A stretch of DNA of 46,637 nt from an uncultured bacterium. GTDB lineage: Bacteria > Margulisbacteria > WOR-1 > XYC2-FULL-46-14 > WPAF01. Below the pieces are notes generated by a model. It worked only from the letters and a program-made list of their open reading frames with translations. It was not told where the DNA came from and ran no database searches. Below are positions 25,176 to 33,441 of the stretch, piece after piece (positions within the stretch are counted from its first letter, which is position 1; every line of letters starts with the position of its first letter). Position numbers and translations under genes: made by a program. The DNA is taken from assembly GCA_903930225.1 (NCBI GenBank), contig CAIYXV010000118.1, forward strand, positions 1-46,637, read 5' to 3'.

Positions 25176-27158
25176 TTATTCCTTCCAGATCTTATCGTTA
25201 TATTCGGAGACCATGCGGTGGGTGTTGAAGTATCCCGCCTCGCTGATGCAGTTAATCATCATGTCAACCCAGCTTGAGCTTTCCGTCTGTCGCGCGGCGG
25301 AATAATATTCCTTCATCATTTCTTCAAGATTTTGGTAGAGCTCATCTGAATCCTCTTTTAGCTTGAGGTCCGATTCACTGCCGATCTCTCCCGGCGCCGG
25401 CCGATACCCGAATATCCTCCCGATGCCTTTATCGGCCGCTTCGACCACCCAGCCGTCCAGGGTTGAGAGCTGGACCACGCCGTTGATGATCGCTTTCATG
25501 CCGCTGGTGCCCGAGGCCTCAAAAGGTGGGAGGGGATTGTTGAGCCAGACATCGACGCTTCCGGTCAGCTGTTTGGCAAAGTAGGTATCGTAGTTCTCAA
25601 GGAAGCAGATCCGCAATGATTTGCTTTCGCCCGAGAGCAGGGATATTTTCTCGAGCATGTTGTCCATGTGCAATGAGGCGGGGACATCGGCGGGGTGGGC
25701 TTTTCCGGCGATGATGATCTGCAGAGGCCCGACCCGGTGGGCAATCTCCACCAGGCGGTTGGGGTCGGTTAAAAGCATGGTCGGCCGTTTGTAGGTAGCG
25801 ATACGCCGCGCCCAGCTGATGGTAAAAGTGTTCTCGTCAAAGAACCAGAACTTTAAAAACTCCGAAAGCGCGCGCTTGCTCTCGATGTGCGCGTCCCACA
25901 GGCATTTTCTGAACCCGGCGTCAGTCTTGAGCGCCAGGACGTTCATAAGCTTGGTCGGGTCGGCCTCAAAGTCGCCGATCCGGTCCTTGAACTTCATCAG
26001 GCATTCCCGGATCGGCTTTGTCATCCAGGTGTGCGAGTGGATGCCGTTGGTGATGCTCTTTATATGGTCCTTATATTTCGGGAATTGTATCCGCATGACC
26101 TCGCCGTGTTTTTTTGCCACCCCGTTCACCGTATTGCTGGTATTGATGGCGAGCATGGTAAGGTTGGCGAGGTGGGGATGTTTTTCGTCCCGTCCGAAGC
26201 GGCGTACCAGGTCGATCTTGTCGGAGCCGAGCGCGGCTTCGAGCTCCTGCATGTCGAACCGGTCATGGCCGGCCTCGACGGGAGTATGGCAGGTGTAAGC
26301 GAACTGTTTTTTGATCTTTTCCGGGTCCTGGTCCTTTGCCATCTCGAGGAAAGCTAACGCGGCGTGGCCCTCGTTTAGATGATATTTATTGATCGAGTAG
26401 CCGAGGGCTTGCAGTGCCTTGACCCCGCCGATGCCGAGAATGGCGCGCTGGCAGATTTTGATCCAGTTATTGGTGCTGCGGTAGAGCTGTTCGGTAAGCT
26501 CCCGGAAGTAGGGAAGATTTTCTTCGATATTGGAATCGAGAAGGACGAGGGGAATGACGCTTTTCAGGTCATAGGAATAAACATAATATTTCCAGAGCTT
26601 AAGCGTAACTTCCTGCCCGCTAAGCTGGATCTTGATCCGGGGAATCAGGGGAATAAGGCCGGGGTAGGAGTCTGGATCCCAGGAAATAATATCGGGCATC
26701 TGGCCGCCGGAACGGAACCAGAATTTTTGCTTGAAGTAGCCCTTGCTCCAGAGGATCCCGATGCCGACCAGCGAGATCTTAAGGTCGGCGGATGATTTGA
26801 GCGAATCGCCCGCGAGCACGCCGAGTCCGCCGCTGTATATGGGCAGGTCGAGGATATTCCGCACCGGAAGGTAGTGGTAATAGTCCATGGCCTTCATGTT
26901 GGAAAAGACCTCGTGTTCGGTCAGGATGTTGCGCTCATCGACTGGATTTTTGGTCTTGAAGGTGTGGTAGATGCTGGGCGCGAGGCCGTATTCCATTGAG
27001 AAGTAGGCGATGGATCTCTGATCATTGGCGAGCAATTTTTTCTCCGCCTCGATCAGCGGCTGAACGGGAAAACCGAAGAATTCCGAATCGGTCATATCTT
27101 CAAGATATTTTTTATCGGTCGCGTCGAGTTTGACCAGCTCGATCAGGTTTTTTTGCAT
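25176..27158 (-). CDS. glgP: Alpha-glucan phosphorylase (GlgP, TIGR02094-like)
   Basis: A 660-residue family 35 phosphorylase releasing glucose 1-phosphate from glycogen or maltodextrin. Key segments are IAYFSMEYGLAPSIYHT, YSGGLGVLAGDSLKSSADL, NEGHAALAFLEMA, TNGIHSHTW and the PLP site EASGTSGMKAIINGV with K555 as the cofactor lysine. It is of the shorter type found in many non-model bacteria, whose active-site spacing differs from classical muscle-type enzymes. No other glycogen gene is adjacent. TTCACA-N17-TACAAT lies directly upstream, with only seven bases between the -10 box and the ATG. Confidence 0.94.
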   Translation of the reverse strand: MQKNLIELVKLDATDKKYLEDMTDSEFFGFPVQPLIEAEKKLLANDQRSIAYFSMEYGLAPSIYHTFKTKNPVDERNILTEHEVFSNMKAMDYYHYLPVRNILDLPIYSGGLGVLAGDSLKSSADLKISLVGIGILWSKGYFKQKFWFRSGGQMPDIISWDPDSYPGLIPLIPRIKIQLSGQEVTLKLWKYYVYSYDLKSVIPLVLLDSNIEENLPYFRELTEQLYRSTNNWIKICQRAILGIGGVKALQALGYSINKYHLNEGHAALAFLEMAKDQDPEKIKKQFAYTCHTPVEAGHDRFDMQELEAALGSDKIDLVRRFGRDEKHPHLANLTMLAINTSNTVNGVAKKHGEVMRIQFPKYKDHIKSITNGIHSHTWMTKPIRECLMKFKDRIGDFEADPTKLMNVLALKTDAGFRKCLWDAHIESKRALSEFLKFWFFDENTFTISWARRIATYKRPTMLLTDPNRLVEIAHRVGPLQIIIAGKAHPADVPASLHMDNMLEKISLLSGESKSLRICFLENYDTYFAKQLTGSVDVWLNNPLPPFEASGTSGMKAIINGVVQLSTLDGWVVEAADKGIGRIFGYRPAPGEIGSESDLKLKEDSDELYQNLEEMMKEYYSAARQTESSSWVDMMINCISEAGYFNTHRMVSEYNDKIWKE

Positions 27159-27165
27159 TAAAGCT

Positions 27166-27194
27166 ATTGTAAATTAAAATCGATCCATTGTGAA
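27166..27194 (-). promoter_or_regulatory. glgP promoter
   Basis: On the minus strand, TTCACA (27194-27189), 17 bases, TACAAT (27171-27166), then seven bases to the ATG at 27158. No Shine-Dalgarno, so probably leaderless. Confidence 0.65.
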
Positions 27195-27218
27195 GTGGAA
27201 ATATTTAAAAACAAGCGG

Positions 27219-27246
27219 TTGACATCAAAAATAGCCATTGTAGAAT
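27219..27246 (+). promoter_or_regulatory. Promoter of the duplicated membrane protein gene
   Basis: TTGACA (27219-27224), 16 bases, TAGAAT (27241-27246). The leader of about 27 bases carries AGGAGG (27266-27271) before GTG 27280 / ATG 27283. It diverges from the glgP promoter. Confidence 0.75.
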
Positions 27247-27279
27247 GTCCTTGTGATCCAATCATAGGAGGAATTTATT

Positions 27280-27702
27280 GTGATGTATTTGATGATAGCC
27301 GGGATCGTTTCTTTGGTATTTGGCCTGGTGCTTCTGCTTTTCCCTAAGTATCTTAAGGGATTGTCTGCGGTGGTGGATCGATACCTGTTCGTGCTCGACG
27401 AATATTTGCGGCCGTACCAGAAACCGGCGGGATTTATCCTGCTTGTGGTCGGCGGCATCATGGTCATCATTAATTTGTTATACCCCGCGCTATCCCTTAT
27501 CCTGGCGCCGGTATGGGTGATCGCGATCCTGTTCGGCTTGCTTTTTGTGGCCATGCCCGACCGGCTCAAATCGATCACCGCGGTCGCCGACGCCAAGGTG
27601 GTCGACACCGACGAGTATGTCCAGAAGTCCAGCCGGTTCGTCGGAATAATCCTGCTGATCGCCGGGCTTTACATGTTCGTGATCGCGATTACATACCGGT
27701 AG
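27280..27702 (+). CDS. Membrane protein with internal duplication
   Basis: A 140-residue protein with about five hydrophobic segments. Two halves repeat: LFPKYLKGLSAVVDRYLFVLDEYL followed by GFILLVVGGIMVIINLL, and AMPDRLKSITAVADAKVVDTDEYV followed by GIILLIAGLYMFVIAIT. The shared pattern is P-x(2)-LK-x(3)-AV-x-D-x(6)-DEY-x(8)-G-x-ILL-x(2)-G. The repeated amphipathic piece probably lies in the interface between two helix pairs. GTG at 27280, eight bases after AGGAGG, and ATG at 27283 are both possible starts. I recognise no family; the duplication suggests a small channel or scaffold. Its own TTGACA/TAGAAT promoter lies upstream. Confidence 0.72.
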   Translation: MMYLMIAGIVSLVFGLVLLLFPKYLKGLSAVVDRYLFVLDEYLRPYQKPAGFILLVVGGIMVIINLLYPALSLILAPVWVIAILFGLLFVAMPDRLKSITAVADAKVVDTDEYVQKSSRFVGIILLIAGLYMFVIAITYR

Positions 27703-27796
27703 GAACTCCGTCCGTACCGGTCCCTGTCGCAGTTGATCTATTGACTGCCCAAATATCATATTAACCCCGGCTGATCGTTAAACTATTCCGCCTTTA

Positions 27797-27826
27797 TTGA
27801 AATTATTCCTGCTTTGTTGCGATAAA
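27797..27826 (+). promoter_or_regulatory. Probable promoter of the Ser/Thr kinase gene
   Basis: TTGAAA (27797-27802), 18 bases, GATAAA (27821-27826). The ATG is 14 bases further, with only AGTAG-like purines between. Confidence 0.5.
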
Positions 27827-27840
27827 AAAGTAGTGCAATT

Positions 27841-29118
27841 ATGGCAGGAATTTATAACAAAGTAATGGGATCCATAGATCGTTGTGTTTACCGGCTTTTA
27901 ACATCGCAGAGCCGTGTGCTGAATGCTTGTGACCGCGCTTTTACCCGCGGCTTTGGCCGCGCGGATGTCCGCGATTTAATGCCCGCTCAGGGCCCTGCGA
28001 TAGGGTCCAATATTATGATGATGTCGTCGGGCGGGCCCAATGATCCCGGAGCGACCAGTCCGTTCGCCTTTCCGATCGGCGGGGACCCTCTCAAGTTCAC
28101 AGTCGGTAATGTGGTTTCCGGGAAAAATGATAAGTTCACCGTGGTTCGGGAATTTGCCAAAGGCGGAATGGCAGAGATCTATTTGGTAAAAGATCCTCAG
28201 GGATGGGAGCGCCTGCTGAAGGTCATGGGGGATTTCTCTGCCATGCCCCGGGAAATCCAGGATGAGGCCTGTCTGCGTTTTACCAAAGAGGTCTTGATCA
28301 TGGAAGAAATAAAAAGCAAGTATGTGGTAAAACTGATCGACCACGATCCCCAGCCCTTCCCGCAGTGGTATGTAATGGAAAAGATCGCCGGCCGGGACCT
28401 TAAAACCACCATTGACGATTCGATGAATTCGCTGGCCCAAAAATGGGGCGCGCTGCTGGCAAAGAAAAAAGGCGAGGCGGAGATCTCTCAAGCCACCTGG
28501 GAATTGGCGTGGAGGCGTGCCCAGGAAGAAGCCAAATTGAAAGGGATACTGGACCTTAAGATCACGCTAGGCATAATGATCCACGCTATCAGCGGCTTGA
28601 TCGCTTTTGAAAAGGTCGCGGCCAGCCATCTGCAGTCGGCCAAAGTCGCCCATAGAGACATCAAGCCCGACAATATATTTATAGAACAAGATGATACTGG
28701 CACCATCAAGCGGGCGGTGCTCGGCGACTTCGGCATTGCCAGGATGGCCGGCAGCCAACTTACCCGGACCGAGCAGTTCGTGGGGACGATTGGCTATTCC
28801 GCGCCTGAGACTTTCGCTCTTGGCGGGTCAAAGTACGCCGATCAGCGTGCCGATATATTTTCTCTTGGCGCGACGCTGTATCACGTGTTGGTGGGCGAAG
28901 AGCCTTTTAAATCGAACGAACCGACCTTTATCTATCAATTTTGTACAACGCCGGCAACGCTGATCCAGCCGCTTACCGCAAATCGTCCTTATCATGTTTC
29001 TCTGCCGATCTGGCAAATGGTGTTCAAGGCAATGGCGGCCCAGCCCCAGGACCGTTACCAGTCTTACCGCGAGTTCGGCGAAGCATTGGTTGCCTTCTAC
29101 AAAGAATTGAATAAGTAA
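27841..29118 (+). CDS. Ser/Thr protein kinase (Hanks type) with N-terminal extension
   Basis: A 425-residue soluble eukaryotic-like kinase. Residues 1-95 form an extension without a known domain. The kinase domain has the Gly loop AKGGMAEIYLVKD (107-118), ATP lysine K127, the HRDIKPDN catalytic loop (D273), DFG (296-298) and the P+1 segment VGTIGYSAPE, then FSLGATLYHVLVG. All catalytic residues are present. About 45 residues rich in K, E, A and W are inserted between the hinge and the catalytic loop (about 192-238). There is no membrane helix or PASTA domain, so it is cytoplasmic. No phosphatase or FHA gene is adjacent. The chain ends just after the kinase domain. Confidence 0.92.
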   Translation: MAGIYNKVMGSIDRCVYRLLTSQSRVLNACDRAFTRGFGRADVRDLMPAQGPAIGSNIMMMSSGGPNDPGATSPFAFPIGGDPLKFTVGNVVSGKNDKFTVVREFAKGGMAEIYLVKDPQGWERLLKVMGDFSAMPREIQDEACLRFTKEVLIMEEIKSKYVVKLIDHDPQPFPQWYVMEKIAGRDLKTTIDDSMNSLAQKWGALLAKKKGEAEISQATWELAWRRAQEEAKLKGILDLKITLGIMIHAISGLIAFEKVAASHLQSAKVAHRDIKPDNIFIEQDDTGTIKRAVLGDFGIARMAGSQLTRTEQFVGTIGYSAPETFALGGSKYADQRADIFSLGATLYHVLVGEEPFKSNEPTFIYQFCTTPATLIQPLTANRPYHVSLPIWQMVFKAMAAQPQDRYQSYREFGEALVAFYKELNK

Positions 29119-29140
29119 TTTATCCCTTTTCCCAAACTGG

Positions 29141-29146
29141 TATAAT
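29141..29146 (+). promoter_or_regulatory. -10 box of the deacetylase-like lipoprotein gene
   Basis: TATAAT, 13 bases before the ATG at 29160; leader of about six bases with no ribosome site. Confidence 0.5.
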
Positions 29147-29159
29147 AGCTATCGGCACC

Positions 29160-29828
29160 ATGAAAAAATATTTCTTAGCGATACTTTTGCCGTTATTATT
29201 GATTTTTTTGGTTTCCTGCAAGATCAATCCTCCAAGAATACTTAACGTCTCTGGTCATAATTCGGTCATGATCTCGATCGATCTTTGCCCCTCGCATAAA
29301 AAGTATGAAAAAAAGTTATTTGCCAGTCTTGAACGGCTGGGGGACAGGCTGGGTGCGCCGGTCCCGGTAGCGATATCGGTTTCAGGAACATGGATGCGTC
29401 AGCATCGGATGGAGCTTGAAGAAATTAGAAAACTGAGACTTGATATCACCTGGGTTAACCATTCCTATACTCATCCGATAGCGGGCGATTTCCTGAACAA
29501 TCCGAAAGTTGATTTCCGCGCGGAAGTACTTAACAATATTAAGCTTATGAGGGCGTGCGGGCTGGTTCCTTCCAAATATTTCCGGTTCCCGGGATTAAGG
29601 TCTAATCCAAAAAATCTTACCGCGTTAAAAAAGATGGGATATGTTCCATTATCAGCCGACGCCTGGCTGGCCAAGAATCAACCGATCCGCAACGGCTCTA
29701 TTATTCTGGTCCACGGCAACGGCAACGATCCTCTGGGCGTCAAACTTCTTTTAAACTATTTACGGTCAAAAGACAGGGACCTGATGGATGGAAAACTGAC
29801 GATCATCAGCGTCAAAAATTTGCTATAA
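29160..29828 (+). CDS. Polysaccharide deacetylase-like (NodB) lipoprotein
   Basis: A 222-residue lipoprotein: signal MKKYFLAILLPLLLIFLVS followed by the lipobox cysteine. The NodB fold is suggested by ISIDLCPSHKKYEKKLF (position of motif 1), the metal-binding WVNHSYTHPI (motif 2, HSxxHP), FRFPGLRSNP (motif 3), PLSADAWL and the C-terminal IILVHGNG. Motif 1 has a single D where classical enzymes have TFDDG, so metal binding or catalysis may be altered. Likely substrates are peptidoglycan or a surface glycan in the periplasm. Its stop codon overlaps the -10 box of the following SemiSWEET gene. Confidence 0.82.
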   Translation: MKKYFLAILLPLLLIFLVSCKINPPRILNVSGHNSVMISIDLCPSHKKYEKKLFASLERLGDRLGAPVPVAISVSGTWMRQHRMELEEIRKLRLDITWVNHSYTHPIAGDFLNNPKVDFRAEVLNNIKLMRACGLVPSKYFRFPGLRSNPKNLTALKKMGYVPLSADAWLAKNQPIRNGSIILVHGNGNDPLGVKLLLNYLRSKDRDLMDGKLTIISVKNLL

Positions 29829-29829
29829 T
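29824..29829 (+). promoter_or_regulatory. -10 box of the SemiSWEET gene, overlapping a stop codon
   Basis: TATAAT contains the TAA stop of the preceding gene (29826-29828) and ends six bases before the ATG at 29836. No Shine-Dalgarno; a leaderless start is predicted. Confidence 0.6.
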
Positions 29830-29835
29830 AAAAAC

Positions 29836-30087
29836 ATGGATCTGCAGATTGTTGGTTTCGCGGCGGCGGCGCTGACCACGACGGCTTTTCTGCCGCAGGT
29901 AATAAAAGCTCATACCAGCAGGCATACCAAGGACCTTTCCCTGCTGATGTACGGGGTTTTTTCCTGCGGACTGATCCTGTGGATCGTTTACGGACTGATG
30001 AGCGGGTCCCTGCCCGTGATCGCAGCGAACATTGTCACCCTCATGCTTAGCTTCTATATCATCTTCCTGAAATTAAGGTACGGGTAA
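29836..30087 (+). CDS. SemiSWEET-type sugar transporter
   Basis: An 83-residue three-helix protein of the bacterial SemiSWEET/PQ-loop family. The first helix holds the PQ motif (TTTAFLPQVIKA). The second starts after TKDLSLLMYGVFSCGLILWIVYG, where the asparagine-equivalent position and the tryptophan line the pore, and the third is ANIVTLMLSFYIIFL. SemiSWEETs dimerise to form a sugar pathway across the inner membrane. Length and motif order are exactly typical. It is followed five bases later by the DUF2779 gene, with which it may share a transcript. Confidence 0.92.
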   Translation: MDLQIVGFAAAALTTTAFLPQVIKAHTSRHTKDLSLLMYGVFSCGLILWIVYGLMSGSLPVIAANIVTLMLSFYIIFLKLRYG

Positions 30088-30092
30088 ATTTA

Positions 30093-31568
30093 ATGGGACC
30101 GTTCAATCCAACTTATCTTTCAAAATCAAAATACATAGACGGCCTGCAGTGCCCGAAACTGCTCTGGTACGAATACAATAGGAAGAAGGAAGTGCCCGGT
30201 CCCAGCGAGATGATGCAGGCGGTGATGGAGGAGGGACGGAAGGTGGGAGAGGTCGCGCAGCGGCTTTTTCCCGGCGGCGTGAAAGTTGAACGGGACTTCA
30301 AACCGGAAAAAACGCACGAGCGGTCTTTGCGCGCGCTGGAACTTGGCAAGCCGCTGTTCGAGGCCGGGTTCGTCTATGGTAGGGCGTACGCGATCGCCGA
30401 TATCCTGGCCCCGGCGGACGACGGGACCTGGGACTTAATCGAGGTAAAAAGCGCCAGCAGCGTGAAGAAGGAATATTATGATGACGTGGCGTTCCAAAAA
30501 TACACATACTCCGGCGCCGGCGTGAAGATCGGCAAATGCTTTATCATGCACCTGAACCGGGAATATTTGAAGCAAGGCGAGCTTGAACCGGAAAAACTTT
30601 TTACCAAGGAAGACATAACAGAGGACGTCGACCGGCGGATCGAAGCGATCGGGGATTCGGTAGATTCCCTGATAAAAGTGATCGAAGGCAAAAACGCTCC
30701 GGAGATCAAGGTCGGCCCGCAGTGTTCCGATTGCCCGCTTTGGGACATGTGCTGGAGTTTCTTGCCCGAATCGAACCATGTTTTTCTCCTTCACCGCGCC
30801 GGCAAGGCGGCCTACGAGCTTATGAATTTGGGAATAATCAACTTAAAAGACATACCGGAGGCGTACGAGCTTACGCCGAGGAATCGTATCCAGATAAAAA
30901 GCTTATTGTCCGGCAAGCCGCACGTCGAAAAAGGGGCGATCGCCGAATTTGTGGGACGATTGGAATATCCGCTGTTCTTTCTGGATTTTGAGACCATTGC
31001 GCCAGCGATCCCGATCTTCGACCTTACCCATCCCTATGATGAGGTGGTTTTCCAGTTTTCCTTGCATATGATCAGGGAAAAGGGCGGGAAGTCCGCGCAC
31101 TTTTCTTTTCTTTCGACCAATCGGGACGATCCCCGTTATGAAGTGTTGAAAAAATTAAAGCAGCTGCTTGAAGATAAAGGTTCGATCATCGCTTATAATG
31201 CCAAATACGAAATGGATTGCATTAAAAAGGCGGTGGCCGCATATCCTGAATATTCCGACTGGTGCAAAACGCTTGAGCCCCGGTTCATCGATCTGTGGGA
31301 GCCGTTCAAGAATTTTTATTATTACCATCCCGACCAGGAGAACAGCACCTCGATGAAAAGCGTCCTGCCCGCCTTGACCGGATCGGGGTATGAGGGGCTT
31401 GATATCGCAGAGGGAGGGGCGGCCCGCACGGCATACATGCGCGTCACTTTCGGGCAGAATATCGATACCCGCGACCGGGAAAAGGTTTATTCCGACCTGC
31501 TCAAGTACTGCGAGCTCGATACCCGGGGGATGATCGACATCCTCAATGCTCTCAAAAAGGAAGTTTGA
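30093..31568 (+). CDS. DUF2779 protein: Cas4-like nuclease joined to a DEDD exonuclease-like domain
   Basis: A 491-residue protein. The N-terminal half is a PD-(D/E)XK nuclease with an Fe-S site: C20 in LQCPKLLW pairs with the later QCSDCPLWDMC, giving the four cysteines of Cas4/AddB-like enzymes, and IADILAP with LIEVKSASS supplies the catalytic D and ExK. The C-terminal half is DUF2779 with a DEDD exonuclease pattern: FLDFETI, AYNAKYEMDCI and YCELDT. Such proteins probably process or degrade DNA; the physiological role is unclear. No CRISPR array or cas gene is in the window. It overlaps or nearly touches the first TPR protein gene. Confidence 0.87.
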   Translation: MGPFNPTYLSKSKYIDGLQCPKLLWYEYNRKKEVPGPSEMMQAVMEEGRKVGEVAQRLFPGGVKVERDFKPEKTHERSLRALELGKPLFEAGFVYGRAYAIADILAPADDGTWDLIEVKSASSVKKEYYDDVAFQKYTYSGAGVKIGKCFIMHLNREYLKQGELEPEKLFTKEDITEDVDRRIEAIGDSVDSLIKVIEGKNAPEIKVGPQCSDCPLWDMCWSFLPESNHVFLLHRAGKAAYELMNLGIINLKDIPEAYELTPRNRIQIKSLLSGKPHVEKGAIAEFVGRLEYPLFFLDFETIAPAIPIFDLTHPYDEVVFQFSLHMIREKGGKSAHFSFLSTNRDDPRYEVLKKLKQLLEDKGSIIAYNAKYEMDCIKKAVAAYPEYSDWCKTLEPRFIDLWEPFKNFYYYHPDQENSTSMKSVLPALTGSGYEGLDIAEGGAARTAYMRVTFGQNIDTRDREKVYSDLLKYCELDTRGMIDILNALKKEV

Positions 31569-31575
31569 GCAAGGC

Positions 31576-33441
31576 ATGCGCGAACGTCTGCTGGCCATAT
31601 CTTTACTCCTGATCCTGACCGCGGCCGCCTTATCCCCGGTTCTTTTTGATGGTTTTACAAACTGGGACGACCAGATCATGATCACCCAGAACACTAAGAT
31701 CACAAGCCTTTCGCCGGATAACCTCAAGCTGTTCTTTACCGCTCCCCATGAGCGGCTTTACCATCCGCTCGTCCTGTTGAGCTACGCGGTCGATTATAAG
31801 ATCGCGGGAATGAACCCGTTTATTTTTCACCTGACCAACCTTATTCTGCACCTGCTTACGACTGTGCTGGTGTTCTGGTTCATTTATCTTTTAACCGGCC
31901 GGACCGCGGTGTCGTTTTTGGCCGCGCTGCTGTTCGGCATCCATCCCATGCATGTGGAATCGGTAGTCTGGCTTTCGGAAAGAAAAGACGTTCTCTACGC
32001 GTTCTTTTTCCTCGGTGCGCTGGTCTCATACCTTAAATATAAAAAGACCGGCCGGCAGGTGTTCTCCGCGCTGACGCTGGTTTTATTCCTTTTATCCCTG
32101 CTTTCAAAACCGATGGCGCTGACCCTGCCGTTCCTTCTTCTACTGATCGACTACTTCCTCGACTGTAAGCTCGATCTTAAAAAAGCAAGAGAAAAGTGGC
32201 CATACTATATTTTGTTTATGATCTTTACCGCGGTCATGATCTGGGCCCATTATTATTCGCAAGCGATCGAACCGATCCCTGCTTTTTCTATTATAAATAA
32301 ACTGGGGTTTGTCTGCTACGGGATTATTTTCTACATCGTTAAATTGTTCTTCCCCCTGAAGCTGTCGAATTATTATCCCCTGCCGCACGATCCGCAGGGG
32401 CTCCTGCCTATTGCTTATTATCTTGCCCCCGCAGCGCTGTTGCTTCTGGCGGCGGGAGTTTTATTCTCATTGAAATATACCCGTAAGATATTTTTCGGGG
32501 GGATGTTCTTCCTGATCGTAATCGCCCCGGTCTTGCAGATCATGCCGGTGGGGATAGGGGTGCTGGCGGACCGGTACACGTATATTTCTTATATCGGATT
32601 ATTCTATATTTTATCGTCAGGCATCGTTTGGGTCTATGATCGGAAGCCGCAATTCAAAGCGTTGATCTTAGTGGTATTGGTCCTGATAACGGGAGCGCTC
32701 TGCTTTTTGACCTTTCAGAGAGCGCTGATATGGAAAGACGGGTTGTCGCTTTGGGAGGATGTGATAAAAAAATATCCGGAGGCGGCGCTGGCGTATTATA
32801 ACCGGGGGGATGAGTATTTCTTGAGGCTCCATGATTATGACCGGGCGTACGCTGATTTTTCCCGCGCGATCGAAATTGACCCAACTTATACATCCGCGTA
32901 CATCAACCGGGGCTTGATCAAATATTACCGGGGAAAGATCGAAGACTCGGTCAAAGATTTTAACCAGGCACTGAAATACGATCCGAAGATCGGCGAAGCT
33001 TACGGCAACCGGGGAAATTCCTATCGCGCCCTGGGGAACCGGGCCCGGGCGCTCATTGATTATTCCCTGGCATTAAAATACAAGCCAAACTATCCGGAAA
33101 CGTTCTATAACCGCGCCAATCTTTATGTTGAGCTTGGCCAGTACGAAAAAGCGTACGCTGATTACGAGCAGGCCGTAAAATTAAAACCGGACTACGCCGC
33201 GGCCTATAACAACCTGGGCAACGCGTATTTCCGCGCCGGTGATCTTGGCCGCGCGTTTAACAGCTTTGATCGGGCGATCAGCGCCGATCCGAACTATCCG
33301 GACGCCTATTACAACCGTTCCGTGATTTATGCCAACCGGAAACAGTACCGGCTGGCGCTCCTCGACGCGAGCCGGGCGGCCTCTCTCGGCTTCCGGATCG
33401 ATCCGCGATATATCGAAAAGCTCAAGCGATATTCAGAATGA
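31576..33441 (+). CDS. Polytopic membrane protein with C-terminal TPRs (TMTC-like), copy 1
   Basis: A 621-residue protein. The first 400 residues contain 10 or more membrane helices in the style of GT-C glycosyltransferases, with an early luminal FDGFTNWDDQIMITQN loop (acidic WDD) and HPMHVESVVWLSERKDVLY. The last 210 residues are about five TPRs (AYYNRGDEYF, AYINRGLIKY, AYGNRGNSYR, FYNRANLYV, AYNNLGNAYF, AYYNRSVIYA). This matches the TMTC-like O-glycosyltransferase group. The start at 31576 aligns with the paralogue's N-terminus; an ATG at 31546 would overlap the nuclease gene by 23 bases. Transfer of a lipid-linked sugar to proteins is inferred, not shown. Confidence 0.87.
   Translation: MRERLLAISLLLILTAAALSPVLFDGFTNWDDQIMITQNTKITSLSPDNLKLFFTAPHERLYHPLVLLSYAVDYKIAGMNPFIFHLTNLILHLLTTVLVFWFIYLLTGRTAVSFLAALLFGIHPMHVESVVWLSERKDVLYAFFFLGALVSYLKYKKTGRQVFSALTLVLFLLSLLSKPMALTLPFLLLLIDYFLDCKLDLKKAREKWPYYILFMIFTAVMIWAHYYSQAIEPIPAFSIINKLGFVCYGIIFYIVKLFFPLKLSNYYPLPHDPQGLLPIAYYLAPAALLLLAAGVLFSLKYTRKIFFGGMFFLIVIAPVLQIMPVGIGVLADRYTYISYIGLFYILSSGIVWVYDRKPQFKALILVVLVLITGALCFLTFQRALIWKDGLSLWEDVIKKYPEAALAYYNRGDEYFLRLHDYDRAYADFSRAIEIDPTYTSAYINRGLIKYYRGKIEDSVKDFNQALKYDPKIGEAYGNRGNSYRALGNRARALIDYSLALKYKPNYPETFYNRANLYVELGQYEKAYADYEQAVKLKPDYAAAYNNLGNAYFRAGDLGRAFNSFDRAISADPNYPDAYYNRSVIYANRKQYRLALLDASRAASLGFRIDPRYIEKLKRYSE

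Noticed and set aside
25176-31568. Phage-defence island around the DUF2779 nuclease and kinase
   Set aside because: Neighbours are housekeeping or transport genes with uniform composition and no other defence family.
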